Origin: Candidatus Aquabacterium excrementipullorum
GTDB taxonomy: Bacteria; Pseudomonadota; Gammaproteobacteria; Burkholderiales; Burkholderiaceae_C
Reading direction: 5' to 3'
Length of the DNA: 37,058 nucleotides
Assembly (NCBI GenBank): GCA_019112875.1
Contig: DXIO01000045.1
Span: 1-37,058 of the forward strand
A program made the translations under genes and the position numbers. The notes below the pieces were generated by a model, which searched no databases, was not told the DNA's origin, and saw only the letters and a program-made list of their open reading frames with translations. Below, piece by piece: positions 1 to 6,898 of the stretch (position 1 is its first letter; every line of letters starts with the position of its first letter).

Positions 1-1436
1 ACCTCCGCCAGCACATCGTCGCCCACGCCGTGGCCATGGGTGTCGTTGACGCTCTTGAAGTGGTCGATGTCCACCAACATCACGGTCAGCGGTGTCTGGC
101 TGCGGCGATGGCGGGCCAGCTCGTGCACCAGGCGTTCATCGGCGGCGCGGCGGTTGGGCAGCTGGGTCAGCGGGTCGTGGCGCGACAGGCTGTCCAGCTC
201 CGCATTGGCGCGCGCCAGTTCGGCATTGCTGGCCTGCAGCTCGGCCGTGCGTTCGCGCACCATGCGCTCCAGGTCGTCGCGCGAGGCCACCAGGGCCTGC
301 TCGCGCTGCAGCAGTTCGCGGGTCATGTGCTCCACGGCGGCCGACACCTGCACCAGCTCGGCCACGCTGCGGTGGTAGCCCATGTGCACGCCCCGCTCGC
401 CAGCCGCGATGCGGTCGGCCGCGCGGGCCATCTCCACCAGCGGGCGATTCAGCCGGCCGGCCAGCCACCACACCATCAGCACGCCCAGCACACCGGCCAG
501 CACGCCCACGCCGATCACGGTTTTCTGCACGCGCACGGCCAGCTTCACGGCCACATCCGGCGGCTGGCGCACCACCACCGTCCAGCCCATGTCCGTCAGG
601 GCATTGCGGGCGGGCACCTTGGCCACCGCCGTGAGGTAATGGCGGCCATCGGGCCACGCCACGGTGGCGGACTCGTGCGCCAGGCTCTTCGGCAGGGCCA
701 GAGGCTTGTCCAGGCTGGCCGAACCCTTGGGCTGGTGCAGCACGGCGCCGACCTTGTCGAGGATGAAGACCTCGACCCCTTCGTAGCGCGACCCCGGCGA
801 ACGCTGCGAGTCGATCACGTCCTGCGCCCAGCGCCAGCTGCCGTGCACGCCGAGCACCCCCACCACCTTGCCGTTGGCGCCGATCAGGGGGGCGGAGAAA
901 TCGATGAAGCGCCAGGGATCGTTGTCCGCCTGCGCGGGCAGCAGGTTGGCCAGCAGCTTGGCCGGGTGCACATCGCCGGCGGCGGGTCCTTTCAAGCCGG
1001 CTTTGAACCAGGGGCGGGCCGACACGTCCTTGCCTTCCAGCAAGCCATGCGCGGCCACCTTGACGATGCCTTGCGCATCCGTCACGCCCAGCCAGGCGAA
1101 CTGCGGGCGCGTCTCTTGCATTTTTTCCAGAACGGGCAGCCAGGTGTGCGGGTCGATGGCGTTCTGGCCGGGCGTCAGCGCCACCGAGGACGCGAGCAGG
1201 TCCACCTCGCGCATCCGCTCGTACAGCCCTTCGGCGAGCATGGCGCTCGTGCTGGCCGCCTGCGTGCGCAAGGCCTGCCCTTGCTCGGTGACGGCCTGGC
1301 GGGCGATGATCAGGTACACCAGCAGCGCCAGCGCCATGGTGAACGCCAGCAGCAGGCCGCCGAACACCAGCACCGCCTGGGCCCGGAAACTGGACAGCGA
1401 TGAAAAACGACTGGAGAGGATGTTCAGCAACTTCAC
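1..1436 (-). CDS. Membrane-anchored diguanylate cyclase (dCache-HAMP-GGDEF), C-terminus beyond window
   Basis: The frame runs off the left edge, so about 478 codons are visible. A first membrane helix (about residues 20-45) leads into a periplasmic region of about 250 residues with dCache-type features (PWFKAGLKG, then DFSAPLIGANGKVVGVLG). A second helix follows at about 302-325, then a HAMP-like linker, a coiled coil and the start of a GGDEF domain (DPLTQLPNRR near 417, VDIDHFKSVND near 455). The GG(D/E)EF loop itself lies outside the window, so catalytic competence cannot be judged. The family makes cyclic di-GMP from two GTP in response to an extracellular ligand. The start is uncertain: GTG at 1434-1436 is the best in-frame candidate, no ATG is available before the first helix, and its ribosome binding site is poor. 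It lies 64 bases after the depolymerase gene on the same strand. Confidence 0.9.
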   Translation of the reverse strand, partial: MKLLNILSSRFSSLSSFRAQAVLVFGGLLLAFTMALALLVYLIIARQAVTEQGQALRTQAASTSAMLAEGLYERMREVDLLASSVALTPGQNAIDPHTWLPVLEKMQETRPQFAWLGVTDAQGIVKVAAHGLLEGKDVSARPWFKAGLKGPAAGDVHPAKLLANLLPAQADNDPWRFIDFSAPLIGANGKVVGVLGVHGSWRWAQDVIDSQRSPGSRYEGVEVFILDKVGAVLHQPKGSASLDKPLALPKSLAHESATVAWPDGRHYLTAVAKVPARNALTDMGWTVVVRQPPDVAVKLAVRVQKTVIGVGVLAGVLGVLMVWWLAGRLNRPLVEMARAADRIAAGERGVHMGYHRSVAELVQVSAAVEHMTRELLQREQALVASRDDLERMVRERTAELQASNAELARANAELDSLSRHDPLTQLPNRRAADERLVHELARHRRSQTPLTVMLVDIDHFKSVNDTHGHGVGDDVLAE

Positions 1437-1500
1437 ACGGTGCTTTTCGGCCGATGCACCTCGGTCTTGAGCACTTCCCCCGCAGGCGCTTCCCCAGCGC

Positions 1501-2694
1501 TCAGGGTGCCGCGAGCAATTCGTCGATCATGGCCTTGACGGCACGCATCTGCGGCGCCGATCGCTTGGCGAAGTCGGGTGAGGTGCCGTGCGCTGCGGCA
1601 TATTTCTCGGTGTAGCCCCAGAAATCCCAGCAGCCCTTGGGATTGAATTGGTAGGGCTCCAGCAGATTGCCGCGCGTGCTGGGCTTGACCTGCGGGTACA
1701 GCACCACGAGGCGCCCGGCCTCGGCCCAGCGGTTGTAGCCCGCGCCCTTGACGAAGTGCAGGCCGTAAGGCGCTCCCTGTCCTTCGAGCCGAAAGCTCTG
1801 ACCCTGCTCGCAACCATGAAAGGCCACGTGCAGCCGGCAGCCCGCACCAGCCACCTTGCAGGCGGCAGGCACGTAGACCCACCCCGTGGTGTCCAGGCCG
1901 GTGAACCCGGCGCCGGCATAAGGGCGCTGGCTGAACTGGTAGAACGCCGCGCCATCGTCCGTGGCAGGCGTCACGGAAGCCAGGTCAGGATAGAGCCACT
2001 TGAGCAGGTCGCCCGCCGTGTCCACCTGGCATTGGTTGAGGAACGGCGGCTGCGTCACACCGCACGCGGCCGTGGCCTGCAGGCTGGGAAAGGCGTGGCC
2101 CGCGCCGGGGATGTCTTCATGGTGGATTTGTGCCGCAGGCACGCCCAAGTGGCGATACAGCAGTTCCGCGGCGCTCACGAGCTTGCGGTCCACCACGTGG
2201 TCCTGCCCGCCGGAAAGCAGGTAGATGCGGTGGCGTTGCAATTGCGCCGTGTCATCGATGGCGCCCCGGTTGTTCTGCACGGCGCGCTCGCTGAAGACGT
2301 TGTAGACCTCGGGGCTGAAGGCCGTGCAGCCCATGCCGGGAAAAGCCTGCAGCAGGCTGAGCAGGAAGGGCTTCTGTGCCGGGCAGGAGCAGGCCAGCAT
2401 GGCCGTGCTCACCGAACCGCGCGAGCAGCCGTAGGGCCCGCCAGCCAGCACGGCCGCGCCCGACAGCGAGGCCGAATAGGCCACGCCGAACTGCCCTGCC
2501 ATGTACGCGCCCGACGACAGCCCCGACACCGTGACCTGATCCGCCTTGAGCGCGAGCGCAGGCAGGCGCGGCAGCACATCGGCGCAGGCGGGCGCGGCAC
2601 TTCCAAGGCATCCACCCAAAGCCCAGGCCATCGCCCACATGCTGGATCTGGACACGCTGCGCACACGGCGCATCACGATGGCACAGGCACTCAT
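1501..2694 (-). CDS. Exported polyhydroxybutyrate depolymerase, type II catalytic domain order
   Basis: The protein has 397 residues. An N-terminal signal peptide is visible (basic start, hydrophobic stretch, likely cleavage after ACA at residue 38). The lipase box GLSSG (58-62, nucleophile Ser60) comes early. Asp165 and His200 (GAGHAFP) are candidate triad members, and the oxyanion-hole motif AFHGCEQG (291-298) is near the C-terminus. Having the lipase box before the oxyanion motif is the type II arrangement of the short-chain-length PHA depolymerase family. There is no fibronectin linker or substrate-binding domain after the catalytic domain, so it is more like the PhaZd-type or periplasmic enzymes than a secreted granule-binding depolymerase. 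The expected reaction is hydrolysis of poly(3-hydroxybutyrate) or its oligomers. ATG 2694 is preceded by GGGGGTGA at good spacing; Met8 is an alternative start. Confidence 0.85.
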   Translation of the reverse strand: MSACAIVMRRVRSVSRSSMWAMAWALGGCLGSAAPACADVLPRLPALALKADQVTVSGLSSGAYMAGQFGVAYSASLSGAAVLAGGPYGCSRGSVSTAMLACSCPAQKPFLLSLLQAFPGMGCTAFSPEVYNVFSERAVQNNRGAIDDTAQLQRHRIYLLSGGQDHVVDRKLVSAAELLYRHLGVPAAQIHHEDIPGAGHAFPSLQATAACGVTQPPFLNQCQVDTAGDLLKWLYPDLASVTPATDDGAAFYQFSQRPYAGAGFTGLDTTGWVYVPAACKVAGAGCRLHVAFHGCEQGQSFRLEGQGAPYGLHFVKGAGYNRWAEAGRLVVLYPQVKPSTRGNLLEPYQFNPKGCWDFWGYTEKYAAAHGTSPDFAKRSAPQMRAVKAMIDELLAAP

Positions 2695-2791
2695 GGCTCA
2701 CCCCCGGGGTTGGATATGGTTATGTTTGCTGCAATGCAGCATGGCGGCGAGCTTAGTCGCCCGCCCACCGACTTCGCAACCCCCTAGGACA

Positions 2792-3439
2792 TCAACCGCG
2801 GTCCTGGTAGTTCAGCACCGCATCGGCCTGGATGATGGCGCGGGCGATCTCTTCGGTGCCCACGCGCTTGCTCATGGCCTGTTCGCGGATCAGGCGGTAT
2901 GCCTCGGTGTCGCTGACCTGGCGCGTGCGCATCAGGATCAGCTTGGCCTCGCTGATCTGGTTGGCGGCCAGCAGCTTCTTCTCCAGCCGCGCCACACGCT
3001 TGCGGCCTTCCTTCATCTCGTCGCTCAGGGCCAGCGCCATCAGCAGGGACGACAGCACGCCGGACGATCGCAGCGGCGCCGTCAGCACGGCCTGCGCGCC
3101 CAGCTCCAGCACGGCATCGAGGATGGTGGGGTTCTCGTAGTCGATCACGGCCACGATGGCCGGCGGCTGCTCGGCGCGTGCCCACGCGAAATCACGCGCG
3201 GCCAGTTCCGGGCGCACGGCGCAGAACACCACGTCCACCGTGTCGGGCAGTTCATCCAGCGGCGGCCAGAACATCAGCGCCTGGCAACCGATGCGCTGCA
3301 GCTGCCCCGCCAGCAGTTCGCCATCAGCGTCCTTGGGATGGAACACCGCCACGCGCAGATGGCGCAGCTTCTTGAGCAGATCGGGCGTGGCGCGCTTGCC
3401 CCGGCCCGACACGCGGGGCCTGGCCTCAGCGCCCGCCAT
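2792..3439 (-). CDS. amiR: AmiR-type transcription antiterminator with ANTAR domain
   Basis: The 215-residue protein has an N-terminal pseudo-receiver (about 28-140) followed by a coiled-coil linker (RVARLEKKLLAANQ) and a C-terminal ANTAR domain (about 150-212; SEAKLILMRTRQ, EAYRLIREQAM, EEIARAII). In the Pseudomonas amidase system AmiR binds the amiE leader RNA and prevents an intrinsic terminator from forming; AmiC holds it inactive until amide is present. Its start codon overlaps the 3' end of amiC by 14 bases, so the two are translationally coupled, as expected for proteins that form a stoichiometric complex. The likely RNA target is the leader hairpin at 4779-4820, upstream of the divergent amidase gene. 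Confidence 0.93.
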   Translation of the reverse strand: MAGAEARPRVSGRGKRATPDLLKKLRHLRVAVFHPKDADGELLAGQLQRIGCQALMFWPPLDELPDTVDVVFCAVRPELAARDFAWARAEQPPAIVAVIDYENPTILDAVLELGAQAVLTAPLRSSGVLSSLLMALALSDEMKEGRKRVARLEKKLLAANQISEAKLILMRTRQVSDTEAYRLIREQAMSKRVGTEEIARAIIQADAVLNYQDRG

Positions 3440-4643
3440 GGCCGGCCTCTTCCTGCGCGTTCTTCAACACCAACGGGTCGTTCCATTCGCCCACCGCGTG
3501 GTGCACCAGGTAGGGATCCGGGTCGATGCCGTTGGCGGTCTCGGCCAGCACCTCGTACTGGCCGTGCGCATCGAGCCGGCCGATGCGCGGATACAGGCGC
3601 GTGTGGTGGTTGGCCGCATCGATGCGCACGCGGCCCTGCGGCGCCTCGAACTCGCTGCCCAGCAGATAAGGCAGCAGACGGTCGATCTCGTCGCTGCCCG
3701 CCGCGCGCAAGGCGTTGGCGAACAGGTGCACCTGGAAGTAGGCCGCCTCCCAACACATGTTGGGCGGCACCTCGTCGCCGAACTGCGCCTTGAACCGCGC
3801 CAGGCAGCCCGCATTGACCTCGTTGTCCAGCGACTGGAAGTACGGCGCGGCCGTGATATGGCCCTGCGCCACACCAGCGCCCATCTCCGAGGCCTCGACC
3901 TCGCAGGTGGTCAGGCTGGCCAGCGGCATGCGCTTTGGATCCAGCCCAGCCTCGGCGAAGGCCTGGTACAGCAGCCGCGTGCCCGAGCCCACCACGGTCG
4001 AGAAGATGAAGTCGGGCTGCTTTTCGCGGATGTCCTTGATGATAGGCGCGAAGTCCTTTTCGGTGGCGTCGAGCCGCACGTAGCGTTCGCCCACCTTGGT
4101 GCCACCGGGCCGCGTCAGCACGAAGTCGCTCATCAGGCGGTTCGATTCGTACGGGTAGATGTAGTCGCTGCCCACCATGTACACGCGCGGGCCGAAGTGG
4201 CGCGTCATGTAGTCGGCCAGCAGCACGCTGTTCTGGTTGGGCGCGGCGCCCGTGTAGATCACGTTGTTGGAGAACTCGAAGCCCTCGTACAGCGTCGGGT
4301 AGAACAGCAGCCGGTTCCACTTCTCCACCACCGGGATCACCGCCTTGCGTGTGCTCGACATGTAGCAGCCGAAGATCACGTTGACGTTGTCGTCACGAAC
4401 CAGCTGCGTGGCCAGCTGCTGGTAGCGCTGCAGGTTCGATTGCGGATCGCGATGCAGGGCCACCAGCTCGCGGCCATCGATGCCACCGGCCTCGTTGATC
4501 TCGCGGATCGCGAACAAGGTGCCCAGCAGCTGGGACCGCTCGATCCCCGCCGTGGTGCCCTCGCTGGAGAACAGAACGCCCACGTTGATGGGACTGGTGT
4601 TGGCCACGGGTACTGCAATCAAAGGAGTTGTCGTGGCGTTCAT
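3426..4643 (-). CDS. amiC: AmiC, amide-binding sensor and negative regulator of AmiR
   Basis: The 405-residue protein is a type I periplasmic-binding-fold protein of the AmiC/urea-binding branch (PF13433 type). Recognisable segments are INVGVLFSSEGTTAG near the N-terminus, REINEAGGIDGREL, FGCYMSSTRKAVIPVVEKWN, YPTLYEGFE and GSDYIYPYESNR. No signal peptide is present, in keeping with the cytoplasmic location of AmiC. In Pseudomonas aeruginosa it binds acetamide or propionamide and releases AmiR. The gene precedes amiR with a 14-base overlap and faces away from amiE. In P. aeruginosa these genes instead lie downstream of amiE on the same strand. It is slightly longer than the roughly 385 residues of the Pseudomonas protein, mostly at the N-terminus (MNATTTPLIAVP), so a later start is possible. 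Confidence 0.93.
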   Translation of the reverse strand: MNATTTPLIAVPVANTSPINVGVLFSSEGTTAGIERSQLLGTLFAIREINEAGGIDGRELVALHRDPQSNLQRYQQLATQLVRDDNVNVIFGCYMSSTRKAVIPVVEKWNRLLFYPTLYEGFEFSNNVIYTGAAPNQNSVLLADYMTRHFGPRVYMVGSDYIYPYESNRLMSDFVLTRPGGTKVGERYVRLDATEKDFAPIIKDIREKQPDFIFSTVVGSGTRLLYQAFAEAGLDPKRMPLASLTTCEVEASEMGAGVAQGHITAAPYFQSLDNEVNAGCLARFKAQFGDEVPPNMCWEAAYFQVHLFANALRAAGSDEIDRLLPYLLGSEFEAPQGRVRIDAANHHTRLYPRIGRLDAHGQYEVLAETANGIDPDPYLVHHAVGEWNDPLVLKNAQEEAGHGGR

Positions 4644-4693
4644 TCTCGCAAACGTGCGGGCGCGGCCACAACATTGTCCTGGCCCTCACACGC

Positions 4694-4707
4694 GCACTTG
4701 ACAGTGC
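4694..4707. repeat. Short palindrome GCACT-TGAC-AGTGC over the amiE -35 box
   Basis: A perfect 5-base inverted repeat (4694-4698 and 4703-4707) separated by four bases covers the TTGACA hexamer of the amiE promoter. It could be an operator for an unknown regulator, or chance. No protein can be assigned. Confidence 0.35.
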
Positions 4708-4726
4708 TTGAAGCCGGCCCTTATAT
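4698..4726 (+). promoter_or_regulatory. Sigma-70 promoter of the amiE operon
   Basis: TTGACA at 4698-4703 is a perfect -35 box and TTATAT at 4721-4726 a good -10 box, with a 17-base spacer. Transcription should start near 4733, giving a leader RNA of about 270 bases before amiE. A near-consensus constitutive promoter followed by a leader terminator is what control by antitermination requires. Confidence 0.75.
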
Positions 4727-4745
4727 TGATTCCACCGCAGCAAGC

Positions 4746-4761
4746 GCGACAACACCGTCGC
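4746..4761 (+). promoter_or_regulatory. Small leader hairpin upstream of the terminator, candidate ANTAR-binding element
   Basis: GCGAC (4746-4750), a six-base loop AACACC and GTCGC (4757-4761) form a perfect 5-bp stem. ANTAR targets are described as paired hairpins with six-base loops carrying A at position 1 and G at position 4. This loop has A at position 1 but not G at 4, and I could not identify the second hairpin convincingly, so the match is partial. Confidence 0.35.
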
Positions 4762-4778
4762 ACCGCTGCCAAGGCAAC

Positions 4779-4820
4779 AAGGCCTGATCGCGCACCACCT
4801 GCGCTGTCAGGCCTTTTTTT
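4779..4820 (+). terminator. Leader terminator of amiE, presumed AmiR antitermination target
   Basis: AAGGCCTGA (4779-4787) and TCAGGCCTT (4807-4815) form a perfect 9-bp stem with a 19-base loop, and a run of seven T follows at 4814-4820. It sits about 50 bases after the predicted transcript start and 180 bases before the amiE start codon, in the divergent intergenic region 4644-5002. This matches the leader terminator that AmiR overrides in Pseudomonas. Confidence 0.88.
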
Positions 4821-5002
4821 CTTGTTCGCTTGTTTCGATCATCGATGCCTGCATCGCGTGCCGCCCCAGCGCACGCACCGCCACAGCAGCGTGGCGTACC
4901 GCAGCGCATCTCCTCTGCCCGATTGAGTCATCCCATCTCGCATGCGGATGCGGGCGAACTCGTCCCTTCGTTTTTTTCGATACCCCCACAGGAGCTTTCC
5001 AA

Positions 5003-6043
5003 ATGATGCACGGCGATATTTCCAGCAGCAAGGACACCGTCGGCGTGGCCGTCGTCAACTACAAGATGCCACGGCTGCACACCAAGGCAGAGGTGCTGGC
5101 CAATGCGCGCAAGATCGGCGAAATGATCGAAGGCATGAAGCTGGGCCTGCCCGGCCTGGATCTGGTGATCTTCCCGGAGTACTCCACGCACGGGATCATG
5201 TACGACTCTCAGGAGATGTACGACACCGCCGCCGCCGTGCCCGGCGAGGAGACCGAGATCTTCGCGGCGGCCTGCCGCAAGGCCAAGGTGTGGGGCGTGT
5301 TCTCGCTGACCGGCGAGCGCCATGAGGAGCACCCCCACAAGGCGCCGTACAACACGCTGATCCTGATGAACGACCAGGGCGAGATCGTCCAGAAGTACCG
5401 CAAGATCATGCCCTGGGTGCCCATCGAGGGCTGGTACCCCGGCAACTGCACCTACGTGAGCGAAGGCCCGAAGGGCCTGAAGGTCAGCCTGATCATCTGC
5501 GACGACGGCAACTACCCCGAGATCTGGCGCGACTGCGCGATGAAGGGCGCCGAGCTGATCGTGCGCTGCCAGGGCTACATGTACCCCGCCAAGGACCAGC
5601 AGGTGCTGATGGCCAAGGCCATGGCCTGGGCCAACAACAGCTACGTGGCCGTGGCCAACGCGGCCGGCTTCGACGGCGTCTACAGCTACTTCGGGCACAG
5701 CGCCATCATCGGCTTCGACGGCCGCACCTTGGGCGAATGCGGCGAAGAAGAGTACGGCATCCAGTACGCCGCGCTGTCCACCAGCCTGATCCGTGACGCG
5801 CGCCGCACCATGCAGTCCGAGAACCACCTCTACAAGCTGCTGCACCGCGGCTACACCGGCAAGATCAACTCGCGCGAGGATGCGCACGGCGTGGCCGCCT
5901 GCCCCTACGACTTCTACACGAAGTGGGTCACCGACCCCGAGGGCACCCGCGAGATGGTCGAGTCCTTCACGCGATCCGCACCGGGCGTGGAGGAATGCCC
6001 CATCCCCGGCATCCCCAATGCCAGCGACCTGCAACACCGCTGA
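5003..6043 (+). CDS. amiE: Aliphatic amidase (acylamide amidohydrolase)
   Basis: The 346-residue protein has the same length as Pseudomonas AmiE and long stretches that I recognise as essentially the same. The nitrilase-superfamily triad is in place at the Pseudomonas positions: Glu59 (FPEY), Lys134 (KYRKI) and Cys166 ([11 protein letters not shown]). The enzyme is cytoplasmic and hydrolyses short aliphatic amides such as acetamide and propionamide to the acid and ammonia. The ribosome binding site GGAG stands eight bases before ATG 5003. Expression should depend on amide through AmiC/AmiR and the leader terminator at 4779-4820. Its stop codon overlaps the start of the next gene (TGATG), so the downstream AAA+ gene is coupled to it. 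Confidence 0.97.
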   Translation: MMHGDISSSKDTVGVAVVNYKMPRLHTKAEVLANARKIGEMIEGMKLGLPGLDLVIFPEYSTHGIMYDSQEMYDTAAAVPGEETEIFAAACRKAKVWGVFSLTGERHEEHPHKAPYNTLILMNDQGEIVQKYRKIMPWVPIEGWYPGNCTYVSEGPKGLKVSLIICDDGNYPEIWRDCAMKGAELIVRCQGYMYPAKDQQVLMAKAMAWANNSYVAVANAAGFDGVYSYFGHSAIIGFDGRTLGECGEEEYGIQYAALSTSLIRDARRTMQSENHLYKLLHRGYTGKINSREDAHGVAACPYDFYTKWVTDPEGTREMVESFTRSAPGVEECPIPGIPNASDLQHR

Positions 6044-6885
6044 TGGGCGGCCATGACGCCATGCCACTGGACACGCTGATGAACGACGCCGCCCTGTCGG
6101 GCTACCGCATCAACCGCGAGCCGCACTATCGCGCGCAAGGCGACGAGATCGCCGTGTTCGAAGCGGCCTGGCAACGGCGCATGCCGCTGCTGCTCAAAGG
6201 CCCCACCGGCTGCGGCAAGACGCGCTTCGTCGAGCACATGGCCTGGCGGATAGGGCGCCCGCTGATCACCGTGTCCTGCCATGAAGACCTGACCGCGGGC
6301 GACCTGGCCGGCCGATGGCTATTGGAGGACGACAGCACGCGCTGGCAGGACGGCCCGCTCACGCTGGCCGCGCGCCACGGCGCCATCTGCTACCTGGACG
6401 AAGTGGTCGAGGCCCGCCAGGACACCACCGTGCTGATCCACCCGCTGGCCGACACGCGCCGGCAGTTCACGCTGGACCGCAAGGGCGAGGTGCTGACCGC
6501 GCACCCGGACTTCATGCTGATCGTGTCCTACAACCCTGGCTACCAGAGCCTGTCCAAGGACCTGAAGACCTCGACGCGCCAGCGCTTCGCGGCCATCGAC
6601 TTCGACTACCTGCCGCCCCAGCAGGAGGCCGAGGTGGTGGCCGCCGAAAGCGGCGTCTCGCCGGACATGGCGCAGCGGCTGGTGGCCCTGGGCACACGCA
6701 CACGCCGCCTGCGTGGCCAGGGCCTGGAGGAAGGGGCCTCCACGCGCATGCTGATCCATGCCGGCGGACTGATCACGGGCGGCATCAAACCGATGCTGGC
6801 CTGCCGCACCGCCATCGCCGCGCCCCTGGCCGATGGCGATGAGTTGCGCATGGCCTTGCAGCAGGCCATCGAGGCCAGCTTCTGA
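6043..6885 (+). CDS. MoxR-family AAA+ ATPase of the CbbQ/NirQ/NorQ type
   Basis: The protein is 280 residues from ATG 6043, which overlaps the amiE stop as TGATG; ATG 6061 is an alternative. Walker A is GPTGCGKT (53-60) and Walker B is AICYLDE (114-120), within the CbbQ/NorQ-like stretch LDEVVEARQDTTVLIHPLAD. A sensor-1 Asn lies in SYNPGY near 164. CbbQ and NorQ form ring ATPases that act with a VWA partner to activate Rubisco or to assemble nitric-oxide reductase. No Rubisco or nor genes are present here; the only upstream partner is the amidase. A role in remodelling or activating the amidase or another amide-related protein is inference. Pseudomonas has a different ATPase, AmiB, in the comparable position. 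Confidence 0.92.
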   Translation: MGGHDAMPLDTLMNDAALSGYRINREPHYRAQGDEIAVFEAAWQRRMPLLLKGPTGCGKTRFVEHMAWRIGRPLITVSCHEDLTAGDLAGRWLLEDDSTRWQDGPLTLAARHGAICYLDEVVEARQDTTVLIHPLADTRRQFTLDRKGEVLTAHPDFMLIVSYNPGYQSLSKDLKTSTRQRFAAIDFDYLPPQQEAEVVAAESGVSPDMAQRLVALGTRTRRLRGQGLEEGASTRMLIHAGGLITGGIKPMLACRTAIAAPLADGDELRMALQQAIEASF

Positions 6886-6898
6886 GGACGATGGCCGC

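Noticed and set aside
30..1403. 457-codon plus-strand open frame at the left edge
   Set aside because: The minus strand here encodes a clear dCache-HAMP-GGDEF protein; the plus frame is His/Gln/Ala-rich and shadow-like.
2728..2740. GCTGCA-A-TGCAGC palindrome upstream of the depolymerase gene as an operator
   Set aside because: It is a perfect 13-base symmetry, but short and GC-rich. No promoter hexamers or regulator gene support it, so it is only noted.
4928..6067. 379-codon minus-strand open frame opposite amiE
   Set aside because: amiE has the full catalytic triad and normal length; the antisense frame has no recognisable domain.
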